Source of the DNA: an uncultured bacterium | GTDB taxonomy: Bacteria; Planctomycetota; UBA8742; UBA2392 | Reading direction: 5' to 3' | Length of the DNA: 64,000 nucleotides | NCBI GenBank assembly: GCA_938014885.1 | Contig: CALLQI010000022.1 | Coordinates: forward strand, 190,334 to 254,333 | In this document: positions 45,231 through 52,162 of the stretch, one piece after another | Layout of the letters: each line of letters begins with the position of its first letter | Position numbering within the stretch: the first letter of the stretch is position 1 | Translations under genes and position numbers: made by a program | Notes under the pieces: model-generated | Told to the model about the DNA's origin: nothing | Databases searched by the model: none | Seen by the model: the letters and a program-made list of their open reading frames with translations, nothing else

Positions 45231-46202
45231 TAGTGCTTAGCCGGAATGGCGCAGGAAGGTCCTACACTCCTTGGATGTGAAGCGCAGAACCAGATATCCT
45301 ACTCGGTTCCACAGTGCTTCGACCGTTCGCTCCCCGTGCTTGCGCAGTAGCGCCTTCAGCTTCGCGAAGACTCGTTGAATCGGGTTCAGGTCCGGGCTGT
45401 AGGGCGGCAGGTAGGCTACCCGCGCACCGGCAGCCTCAATCGCCTCGGCAACGCCCTGTACCTTGTGCGACGAGAGGTTGTCCATGACCAGGATGTCGCC
45501 GGGCCGCAGCGTCGGTGCGAGGTGGTCCTTCACGTACACCCTGAAGATTTCGCCGTTTACCGCACCGTCGAACACCACCGGCGCAGTCAGTAGGCGCACA
45601 CGCAGCACGGCGATGAAGGTCGTTGTTTTCCAGTGTCCGTGCGGCACATAGTCCACCAGCCGCTGGCCGACTGGTGCCCGGCCGCGCACGCGAGTCATGT
45701 TGGTCTTCACCCAGGTCTCGTCGATACAGACCAGGCGGAGCGGGTCGAGGCCCAGCATCTCGACCCGCCACTTTGCTCGCCGCTCCGCCACGTCAGGCCG
45801 CAACTGCTCAGTCGCGTGAAGGACTATTCTTGAGAGCGAGGCCGAGGCCGCGCAGACACACGAGAGAGTCGAGATGCTGACCCGCACGGGCAACTGGTCC
45901 CGTAGTTCGTGCAGCGTTGTATCCGGCCGGCCCGCAACGAGTTCGCGCAGCCGCTCCTGGTGTTCGACAAGCTTGGCCTTGCGGCCGCTATGCGGACGGA
46001 TCGCGATCGATCCGGTACGGCGTCTTTGGCTCACCAGCTTGCGTACCCAGCCGAGCGAAACATCGAATCTGCGGGCAACAGCCATGTGAGCGTCTCCGGC
46101 GTCCACTGCCGCCATCACGCGAACGCGAAGGTCAACCGAGTAAGCCTTGGACATGGCACTTCTTCCATGCCAAGCCCATCGACACTTCCGCGAGCGCCAC
46201 TA
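45231..46202. mobile_element. IS630-family insertion sequence
   Basis: About 970 bp bounded by TA dinucleotides (45231-45232 and 46201-46202), the usual IS630 target duplication. The outer ends share TGTAGTG in inverted orientation, followed by imperfectly matched CGGAA-type inner bases. It carries one transposase gene on the minus strand. It interrupts the end of a decayed IS4 transposase on its right. Confidence 0.75.
45237..46154 (-). pseudogene. IS630-family transposase, catalytic Glu replaced by Gln
   Basis: 305 aa. The N-terminal HTH (VARRFDVSLGWVRKLVSQRR) and DDE domain are present: first Asp in VCIDETWVKTN and second in ILVMDNLSSHK. The third acidic residue, normally Glu in PDLNPIE, is Gln (PDLNPIQRVF; codon CAA on the minus strand). 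A stretch of about 15 residues (CVCAASASLSRIV) does not fit the family, while the next frame reads CLRGLGLALKN, implying two compensating small indels. The open frame is long, but the enzyme is probably inactive. Confidence 0.85.
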
Positions 46203-46204
46203 CA

Positions 46205-47333
46205 CCCTTTCCGAAACTGCTCTAGCCATCAGCAGCCGCACGCGGGCGTGGGCCAGCAGCATGGCTTCGTACTCCTGCTCCACGATCGACGGGCTCATGC
46301 CGTTGAACGACGGGTGGGCAATGCGCTTCTTCATTCACTTCAACTCGCGGATGCCGACCTCCTCCCGCCAGCGAAGGTGATAGCCCTGTGCCGCCTGCTT
46401 CCCCGGCAGCAACCTGTGATATGTCACCGTGGTCACCAGCCGGAAAGAGCGCCGTTCGTCGCTGATGTCCACGATGTCGTATTCGATCACCCGCAACAGC
46501 AGGTCGTCGTCGTAGCTGCCGAAGGGGGCCGTGCGGCTGGCGTTGTTGTCGCGCACGAAACTCAGATAGCTCCTGTCAGGCAGGCGCTTCAACATCGGTA
46601 GCTTCACCTAGCGCGGAAACCGGCAAGGGCGTGGGCACCGGCGGCCATGATGGTTCGCAGGCGGTTGACCGAGTAGTAGCCGCGATCCAGCTCGAACAGC
46701 ACGCCCGGCTCGGCGGTCATTGCGATGGCATAGTCGCCCAGTTCCTGCTCGCTGGACTCGCGATATCCGGCCCGGACGGCCTCGATAAACAAGTGGCTGG
46801 CCGCGTCCATCACGAAGCAGGCCCGCAGGCTGGGATTCCCTGTCGTGCTCTGGGCGACGCCGGGATAGCCGAAGGCGGCATTGGCCGAGCTGTCAGCCAC
46901 GGGGAAGGTCGTGCCATCGACACACAACACGCGAAATGGCGGCAGGGGGGATCGCGCCGACTTCGTCGTAAAGGCTGACAATGTGCCGGCGCCCCAGTTC
47001 AAGCACCTCGGCATTGAGACGTCGACGAGCCGGTGTGACCGATCCGGCCGAAATGGACTGCCACAGCGTGTCGGGCTGCAGAAGCTGCGCGGCTTCGTCC
47101 AGCGCGTGGGCGAGGTTGCCTCGACCGTGCAGAGCTTGAAACAACGCGCCAAGGAACAGCACTGGGCGCGGGAGCCTGCGGTCACGCCAGACGCGCCCGT
47201 GATCGGCCTCAAGAAACCACTGAAGGATCAACTGCGGCGGGAAGAGATGGGCGACTCGGGACGGATCAAGACTGTTCGCCTCGGAGGCGCTGGCGGACTC
47301 TGGACCGGCCGGGTAAGCTTGATTGCGGTTCAT
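46205..47333 (-). pseudogene. IS4-family transposase, frameshifted and truncated
   Basis: Read from 47333 leftwards in three frames. First an N-terminal part (LFPPQLILQWFLEADHGRVW), then from about 46930 the first catalytic block (CVDGTTFPVADSSANAAFGYP) and FELDRGYYSVNRLR. From 46607 comes the C-terminal block with the IS4 signature Y-2-R-3-E-6-K (YHLRWREEVGIRELK). A stop follows, and a further remnant (HPSFNGMSPSIVEQEYEAML) continues to 46205, where the IS630 element cuts it. At least two frameshifts make it non-functional. Confidence 0.85.
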
Positions 47334-47470
47334 GGCGGCGGACTTTCTGGTTGCTTGTGTGAGAGCTCGCCATCATGCAAACCTCCGCCGCCGCACCAAC
47401 CAGAAGTCCTGAATCGCATCGCATTGGGTGGCCACCCCTTTTCGCAGAATGATCAGGACCGACTAGATAG

Positions 47471-47980
47471 CTATTGAAACACTATCACCAGAGCGGCCGT
47501 TCTTTCGAAGTTGTGAGGGCGCAGTGACAACTCCGACCAAGCGACGCTAAATGATCGGGTTCCCTTTTCCAACAAAATCGTCAAGAGCGAGACCTCTCGT
47601 CCATCACAGTCGCAGATTATGGCATCCATCCTGCGCATTGCCTTAGCCACACCCCGATCTGCCAGATAGCACACTATCTCAACCCAAGAATCTTCTTCTC
47701 CTAGAGGCACTCCTGCCTCCAGGAAGAACGCAGCACCATCGATCACATCAGGACACGACTCCAACGATCTCCGAAGGGTGCCGTAGCGTGCCGATGAGGT
47801 GGGATCGCCCTCCAAGAATGTTTGCACGGCAATACGATCGCAGCCCTCCCCTTCGCTCTGCCCTCTGCTCGCCGCAAGTGAAATGCCTACCATAACAGCA
47901 AAGATAGCCACGAGGGCGACTGCGCCCAACAATGTTGCGAGCTTAGCCATTGAGGACAATCTGCCTGAGCGTGATATCAT
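47471..47980 (-). CDS. Single-TM membrane-anchored protein, candidate immunity for tip C
   Basis: 169 aa. GGGGAGA lies 8 bp before the ATG at 47980. A hydrophobic segment (LATLLGAVALVAIFAVMVGISL) near the N-terminus acts as anchor or uncleaved signal. The outer domain of about 125 residues has five Cys residues (GCDRIAV, ESCPDVI, EIVCYLAD, IICDCDGRE) and acidic/helical character. No family is known to me. It starts 18 bp after the stop of RHS tip C on the same strand, the position where Rhs immunity genes lie. Base composition is lower in GC than the flanking housekeeping genes. Confidence 0.65.
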   Translation of the reverse strand: MISRSGRLSSMAKLATLLGAVALVAIFAVMVGISLAASRGQSEGEGCDRIAVQTFLEGDPTSSARYGTLRRSLESCPDVIDGAAFFLEAGVPLGEEDSWVEIVCYLADRGVAKAMRRMDAIICDCDGREVSLLTILLEKGTRSFSVAWSELSLRPHNFERTAALVIVFQ

Positions 47981-47998
47981 ACTTGTTTTCTCCCCAAG

Positions 47999-48967
47999 TT
48001 ATCGCTTCTTTACCCAAGCCGACTTATTCATTCGTCTCGCGGTCTTGGTGACTCCATCTGGGGTAGCCGTATCGCTCGACTTGGGTTCTTCGACTGGCTT
48101 ATGGATCTCACTCGGATACTTCCGTTTCAGTTCTTCTTTGGTTGCCCCTTTCTTGATTTGTACTGTTTTCCAGAGAGGATCACTATCCGGAGTTGATCTA
48201 CGCGCATTGACCCCTCTGTCCCAGTCGTACCAGCAATAACTGTAGCTCCAATACACCAAGCCCAGGTAGCCTGTGTAGGACCCACCCTTCCTACCGACCA
48301 GGTCCCATATATCCGGCTTGAATGCTTCTTCGTCCTGAGAGTCATATAGGTAGCCATAGCACTGCTCGTTGCGAATCTCAACGCCATCGCACAGCATCAT
48401 AGATACCAGACGCTTGTCTCCCTCCGAGAGAACGCCACAACCCCCACCGTAGCCGGTGCCACAGTGGCCAACTAGTGTGATCTTGCTGATACACTCGCCT
48501 GCTGCCACCCAAGCGCTAGCCAGCAGACTGACAAAATCGGCACAGCTACGCGAAGCGTTGCCGAAGGTATCGTTCAATGCTTGTTCCACGCCGTCGTCAG
48601 GGGGGGAACCAAGAGTGGTTATTGTGATGCCAAACAGTCCGCTCGGATCAGTGGCTTGGGCAGGCCCCGAGTGTGCATAGTCCCACAAGTTCCCCCAAGG
48701 CTTCGCTGCCGGGTCTGGGGTAGTCCATCTCCCGGTGCTGGGTTCGTAGATTCGGTTCCAGCAGTAGTAATTGCCCAGTTTGTTCTGTTCGCCGGCGGCG
48801 TTGTATCCAGGCCGTGCTGGCCACGTGGTCGTCCAGCCCGCTTCAGTGGTGGGGTTTGGGGTGGCCTGCCAGGTCCAGCCTTTGGCGGGCTCTTGTGTCG
48901 CGGCACGGCTTGCGACGCCGCTTGGGCGCGGGGAAGTCACAAACGGCTGTGCGGCCGCTTCGGGCAT
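47999..48967 (-). CDS. Orphan RHS tip C (candidate toxin)
   Basis: 322 aa from the conserved ATG 48967 (MPEAAAQPF). The frame stays open upstream into the repeat, as in copies A and B. The module and core (NKLGNYYCWNRIYEPSTGRW) are followed by ATDPSGLFG as boundary. The unique C-terminal domain has ISKITLVGHCGTGYGGGCG, reminiscent in position of the HG block in tip A, then an aromatic-rich stretch (GYLGLVYWSYSYCWYDWD) and a very basic Lys/Arg tail. Enzymatic class unknown. It lies on the minus strand, divergent from tip B across the recombinase fragment. Confidence 0.7.
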   Translation of the reverse strand: MPEAAAQPFVTSPRPSGVASRAATQEPAKGWTWQATPNPTTEAGWTTTWPARPGYNAAGEQNKLGNYYCWNRIYEPSTGRWTTPDPAAKPWGNLWDYAHSGPAQATDPSGLFGITITTLGSPPDDGVEQALNDTFGNASRSCADFVSLLASAWVAAGECISKITLVGHCGTGYGGGCGVLSEGDKRLVSMMLCDGVEIRNEQCYGYLYDSQDEEAFKPDIWDLVGRKGGSYTGYLGLVYWSYSYCWYDWDRGVNARRSTPDSDPLWKTVQIKKGATKEELKRKYPSEIHKPVEEPKSSDTATPDGVTKTARRMNKSAWVKKR

Positions 48968-49080
48968 GGCTGCATTGTACTTGAGGCCGCCCCGATTGGC
49001 ACGAAATCTCGAAGCTGCTCCTGAGCCGACATTGCAACCCGTGCGGCCGCCTGATCGCACAAGTTGCATGCGTGGCTTGG
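48675..49080 (-). repeat. 406-bp inverted repeat, left arm (RHS module copy C)
   Basis: Pairs with 49620-50025 in inverted orientation. Both arms are 406 bp with scattered substitutions and no net length change. It runs from TGTGGGACTATGC inside the RHS core to CCAAGCCAC next to the recombinase. Confidence 0.88.
49034..49067. other. 34-bp dyad, left copy (possible recombinase site)
   Basis: Arms GCAACCCGTGCG and CGCACAAGTTGC separated by 10 bp, with two mismatches between arms. Same position in the left repeat arm as the perfect dyad at 49633-49666. Confidence 0.5.
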
Positions 49081-49614
49081 CGGCCGTTCGGTCGCTGCCC
49101 AATTGGCCGTGACCGTGCGATCCTGGAGACGTTCTACTCTACCGGGGTGCGCCGTGCTGAGCTGATCGTGTTGCGGCTGGATGAGCTTCACATCGACCGC
49201 GGCTTTCTGCTGGTGAACCAGGGCAAAGGCAAGAAGGACCGCGTCATCCCGATCGGCGAGCGTGCCTTGCACTGGATCCAGCGCTACGTCGCCGAGGTGC
49301 GTCCCAAGCTTCTGCGACGCAAGGTGCGGCACCAGATCTTTTTGTCCCGTACCGGCAACGCGCTGACGCCCTCCGGCGCGAGCATCCTTGTGCGGGAGTA
49401 CCTCACAGAGGCCGGCATCACCGGCCGCGGTGCCTGCCACATGTTCCGGCACAGCATGGCCACGGCGATGCTGGAGAACGGGGCCGACATCCGGTACATC
49501 CAGGAGATGCTCGGCCACGCCGACCTGAAGACCACCCAGATCTACACCCACGTCAACCCGATGCAGCTCAAGCAAATCCACGCCGCAACCCACCCCGCGC
49601 GCATGGCAAGCTGA
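49072..49614 (+). pseudogene. Tyrosine recombinase (XerC-like), N-terminally truncated catalytic domain
   Basis: Up to 180 aa. Family similarity begins at about 49105 (IGRDRAILETFYSTGVRRAEL). Catalytic residues are all present: Arg in TGVRRAEL, Lys in QGKGKKDR, His-x-x-Arg in HMFRHSMAT, His in MLGHADLKTT and Tyr in TQIYTHVNP. The N-terminal SAM-like core-binding domain (about 100-150 residues) is missing, and the break coincides with the inner edge of the left 406-bp repeat. The ending QLKQIHAATHPARMAS is normal. Alone it should not bind its site well, so it is probably a relic. The catalytic set is intact, and a partner protein or split function cannot be excluded. Confidence 0.82.
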
Positions 49615-49619
49615 GACCA

Positions 49620-50025
49620 CCAAGCCACCCGTGCAACCTGTGCGATCAGGCAGCCGCACAGGTTGCAATTTCGGCTCAGGAGCAGCTTCGAGATTTCGTG
49701 CCAATCGGGGCGGCCTCAAGTACAATGCAGCCATGCCCGAAGCGGCCGCACAGCCGTTTGTGACTTCCCCGCGCCCAAGCGGCGTCGCAAGCCGTGCCGC
49801 GACACAAGAGCCCGCCAAAGGCTGGACCTGGCAGGCCACCCCAAACCCCACCACTGAAGCGGGCTGGACGACCACGTGGCCAGCACGGCCTAGATACAAC
49901 GCCGGCCGCGAACAGAACAAACTGGGCAGTTACTACTGCTGGAACAGAATCTACGAACCCAGCACCGGACGGTGGACCACACCCGACCCGGCAGCAAGTC
50001 CGTGGAACAACCTGTGGGACTATGC
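49620..50025 (+). repeat. 406-bp inverted repeat, right arm (RHS module copy B)
   Basis: Inverted partner of 48675-49080 and direct repeat of the module upstream of tip A. It contains the perfect 34-bp dyad, the module start codon and the RHS core. Confidence 0.88.
49633..49666. other. 34-bp perfect dyad, right copy (possible recombinase site or terminator)
   Basis: GCAACCTGTGCG, 10-bp spacer, then CGCACAGGTTGC, an exact inverted repeat with the 12-bp arms and short spacer typical of tyrosine-recombinase core sites. It is followed by AATTT, so a terminator for the recombinase gene is the main alternative. Confidence 0.5.
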
Positions 50026-50809
50026 GGCCGTGTTCCCATCACACTTTTCTGATCCGATGGGAACTGAGCCAAACTCAGGGGACTTGCACAGCTACAAGTA
50101 CTCCTTTGATTGCGGGCAATTGAGTCTGACATATCAGGAGCATTGGAGGAATAGGTCGTCGGCTTACGGCGAGGGTTTCGGTAGATACAGTGACAATCAT
50201 ACCGGACCATCGCTGAACTGGTCGTTTGTGCCAAATGGAGATTGCTGCTGCACCCAATGGAAACTGTACCAGTTCGAGAGGGTAAGAGAACTGATGTTTT
50301 ACGAGGGGGCCAACGGCCAGTGGGTAGGGTGGTATTGGAGAGGCGCAGCCTTAGGTGAAGAAACTGAGAGGGCCAGATACTCGGACTCGGAGGGGCCCAT
50401 AGCTCCGGGGGGGCCGAGTGTCTCCAACATCGGACCGTTCACGGGCCGGGGCCATTGGAAAGTTGCTACGCTCGAAAAAGAGGGTGATCCTACAGTGGCA
50501 AATGGAGAACGCGGCGCGTCTGGTTCAGTTCAGCACGGGGACCAGCCCGGATATCATGGAGCTTCGGAACAACAAATGCGTCACGCACCCAGACTATACT
50601 TTGAGATCACAGTGTGCGCCATCTGCGCAGACAACTGCAACTGTTTTGGTGGATGTAACACCATTAGATTTAGTGTCGGTCCCGGCGGCACGCACATGTA
50701 CGATACTGAGTGGCATCCAAAGGCGGACCACTTCAATGAACACCCAGCCCGTCACGCATGGAACTCATCGCAAAACCCAGGACTGCCAGAAGCAAAGGAT
50801 TGCTCATGA
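49733..50809 (+). CDS. Orphan RHS tip B (candidate toxin)
   Basis: 358 aa from the conserved ATG 49733 (MPEAAAQPF); an upstream GTG at 49631 in the repeat is in frame. The core NKLGSYYCWNRIYEPSTGRW is followed by FSDPMGTEP, a degenerate DPxGL boundary. The unique domain has two Cys clusters: GDCCCTQWKLYQFERV and EITVCAICADNCNCFGGC. The spacing resembles tip D, suggesting a shared metal-binding toxin fold. HMYDTEWHPKADHF near the end could be catalytic or structural. The stop overlaps the next gene by 4 bp (ATGA). Confidence 0.72.
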   Translation: MPEAAAQPFVTSPRPSGVASRAATQEPAKGWTWQATPNPTTEAGWTTTWPARPRYNAGREQNKLGSYYCWNRIYEPSTGRWTTPDPAASPWNNLWDYAAVFPSHFSDPMGTEPNSGDLHSYKYSFDCGQLSLTYQEHWRNRSSAYGEGFGRYSDNHTGPSLNWSFVPNGDCCCTQWKLYQFERVRELMFYEGANGQWVGWYWRGAALGEETERARYSDSEGPIAPGGPSVSNIGPFTGRGHWKVATLEKEGDPTVANGERGASGSVQHGDQPGYHGASEQQMRHAPRLYFEITVCAICADNCNCFGGCNTIRFSVGPGGTHMYDTEWHPKADHFNEHPARHAWNSSQNPGLPEAKDCS

Positions 50810-51366
50810 ACAAGCCAACTAGTATTCTTTGCTGTCGGGCGCTAATGTGCTTGGCACTGTGTAGCATAGGCTCGGCATGCGCCGGTGAGCGTGGCTACTC
50901 CGCGCCGCTAGGACCATTCTTTTCATCCACTTCACATGCTCTTCCGGATGGCACCGAGTATCGAGTGGCATCTGGTATTGCCACCGCAAGAAGTGACCCC
51001 AACGCGGACCCTCTTAGGTTTTTCGAGACTCGGACAGGTGCCTATGTCATGTTTGACTCGAAAGGGAGAGTAGATGCCGTACTAGCGTTTCGGGATGGCG
51101 TCCTGCACGGTCCTTACCATCGCTATAGGTTGAATGGGGAGCTGGCTGAGCTAGGTTGGTTTGATGGTGGGAAACCTACAGGTACTTGGGTGCTATTCCA
51201 CGAGAATGGGGTCGCTTCTGCGGCCGGTCGCCTAGGTGATCGTAAAGTTGTAGTGAATAGCCGTCATGAAGTACGCCTTGACTACTTTGAGAAGCTTGGA
51301 GAATGGCGGACTTGGGATGAGTACGGGAAGGAGACCGGTGTTACCCAGTATGGTGACGAGGAGTAG
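50806..51366 (+). CDS. YwqK/MORN-type lipoprotein, candidate immunity for tip B
   Basis: 186 aa. ATG 50806 lies within the stop region of tip B (ATGA), a classic coupled start. Lipobox IGSAC. After a linker come MORN-like/YwqK units: FDSKGRVDAVLAFRDGVLHG, YRLNGELAELGWFDGGKPTG, LFHENGVASAAGRLGD. YwqK-family proteins are annotated as antitoxins to secreted polymorphic toxins, which fits the context. A close paralogue stands alone at 63076-63627. Its lower GC and more varied codon use than housekeeping genes support transfer. Confidence 0.82.
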   Translation: MNKPTSILCCRALMCLALCSIGSACAGERGYSAPLGPFFSSTSHALPDGTEYRVASGIATARSDPNADPLRFFETRTGAYVMFDSKGRVDAVLAFRDGVLHGPYHRYRLNGELAELGWFDGGKPTGTWVLFHENGVASAAGRLGDRKVVVNSRHEVRLDYFEKLGEWRTWDEYGKETGVTQYGDEE

Positions 51367-51381
51367 GTAAGGGGTCCATGT

Positions 51382-51675
51382 GTGGCTATCCACGTCAACC
51401 GGTCCCGGACGCAGGCGCTGGTCAGCATGAAAGTCAGTGCCACGTTCGCATATTCTCTGGGGTATTTTGTTCCACTTGGAGGTGCAGCGACTGCAGTGCC
51501 CCCCCTCCCCCCCGACATCAAGCCACCTGTTGCTTTTGTTGGGCCCGGAACAGTTCCAGGCCCAACAAAAGCAACAGGTGGCTTGATCTCAGGGGAGCAC
51601 TTCAAGACCATCGAAGGCCTCAACAAGGGTGGCTGCAACTCTGAAAGCCAGCGGTCCACTGGTGTGCTTGGGTAA
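51382..51675 (+). CDS. Doubtful small ORF spanning the palindrome
   Basis: 97 codons from GTG 51382. The first part (VNRSRTQALVSMKVSATFAY, then YFVPLGGAATAVPPLPPDIK) looks protein-like. From codon 45 to 70 it is encoded by the palindrome, and the opposite strand encodes the same peptide (KPPVAFVGPGTVPGPTKATGG). Probably a gene fragment brought in with the RHS module rather than an intact gene. Confidence 0.3.
   Translation: MAIHVNRSRTQALVSMKVSATFAYSLGYFVPLGGAATAVPPLPPDIKPPVAFVGPGTVPGPTKATGGLISGEHFKTIEGLNKGGCNSESQRSTGVLG
51507..51597. repeat. Long palindrome (about 90 nt) between convergent modules
   Basis: Inner arms 51517-51545 and 51559-51587 match perfectly (29 bp). Between them GGAAC and GTTCC pair around a single central base, with only one mismatched pair (51546/51558). 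Outside, several more pairs reach about 51507 and 51597. As RNA it would form a very long hairpin on either strand, so a bidirectional terminator is possible, but its length is unusual. Confidence 0.88.
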
Positions 51676-51698
51676 AACCATGAGCTTCCGGACGACCG

Positions 51699-52133
51699 TC
51701 AGGGGCTGCCGTGATGCCCTGCTACTGGGGTGATCCCGCCTGCCTCCCACACAATTCCAATGCAAGAATGTCTCGCACTTTCCACGTCGTAAGTCGTCCA
51801 TACAGCGAAGTCGCTGCGGTCCGTAGTAGGGTCAAACCGTGACCCATCTGCGCGCCACAATTCAAGTGGAAACTGAGGGGGGATGTGTTCGGCATAATCG
51901 TGCCGAGTAATGTCGGGAGCAGGATCGCCCTGAAGCACTTCACTTAGGCTAAGGCACTCCGCGCGTTCAACGATTGAACGAATGTACGACTGGAGGCTTA
52001 CAGGCGTGGGCTTACCTCGCTCACGGACCAAAACAGCAATCTGGTCGGAATCGTGATCCGTTGGGCTGCTGCAGGCCGACACTGCGACCATTGCTCCAAC
52101 GACACTCGCCAGTATCAATTTACTAAAGCACAT
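51699..52133 (-). CDS. Small lipoprotein, candidate immunity for tip D
   Basis: 144 aa from ATG 52133 with GGAGA 9 bp upstream. The signal peptide (CFSKLILASVVGAMVAVSAC) has lipobox VSAC. The mature domain of about 120 residues contains SLSEVLQGDPAPDITRHDYA and PLELWRADGSRFDPTTDRSD, with a C-terminal SCIGIVWEAGG. No known family. It starts 29 bp after the stop of tip D, same strand, in the position of an Rhs immunity gene. It converges with the YwqK-type gene of module B across the palindrome. Confidence 0.68.
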   Translation of the reverse strand: MCFSKLILASVVGAMVAVSACSSPTDHDSDQIAVLVRERGKPTPVSLQSYIRSIVERAECLSLSEVLQGDPAPDITRHDYAEHIPPQFPLELWRADGSRFDPTTDRSDFAVWTTYDVESARHSCIGIVWEAGGITPVAGHHGSP

Positions 52134-52162
52134 GACCAAGTTCTCCAAAATCCATCGGACTC

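Larger units (their letters stand above)
51367..51698. other. 332-bp gap between two convergent RHS modules
   Basis: Holds the doubtful ORF at 51382 and the long palindrome centred on 51552. No other gene is seen. Both flanking immunity-type genes end into it. Confidence 0.6.

Noticed and set aside
48937..49920. Long minus-strand frame spanning the recombinase and both repeat arms
   Set aside because: The recombinase on the plus strand has all catalytic residues in order, while the minus frame has no family motif.
51507..51597. Integron attC site
   Set aside because: GTTGGGC and GCCCAAC are present but in the wrong outside/inside order for attC (which runs RYYYAAC to GTTRRRY), and no integron integrase is present.
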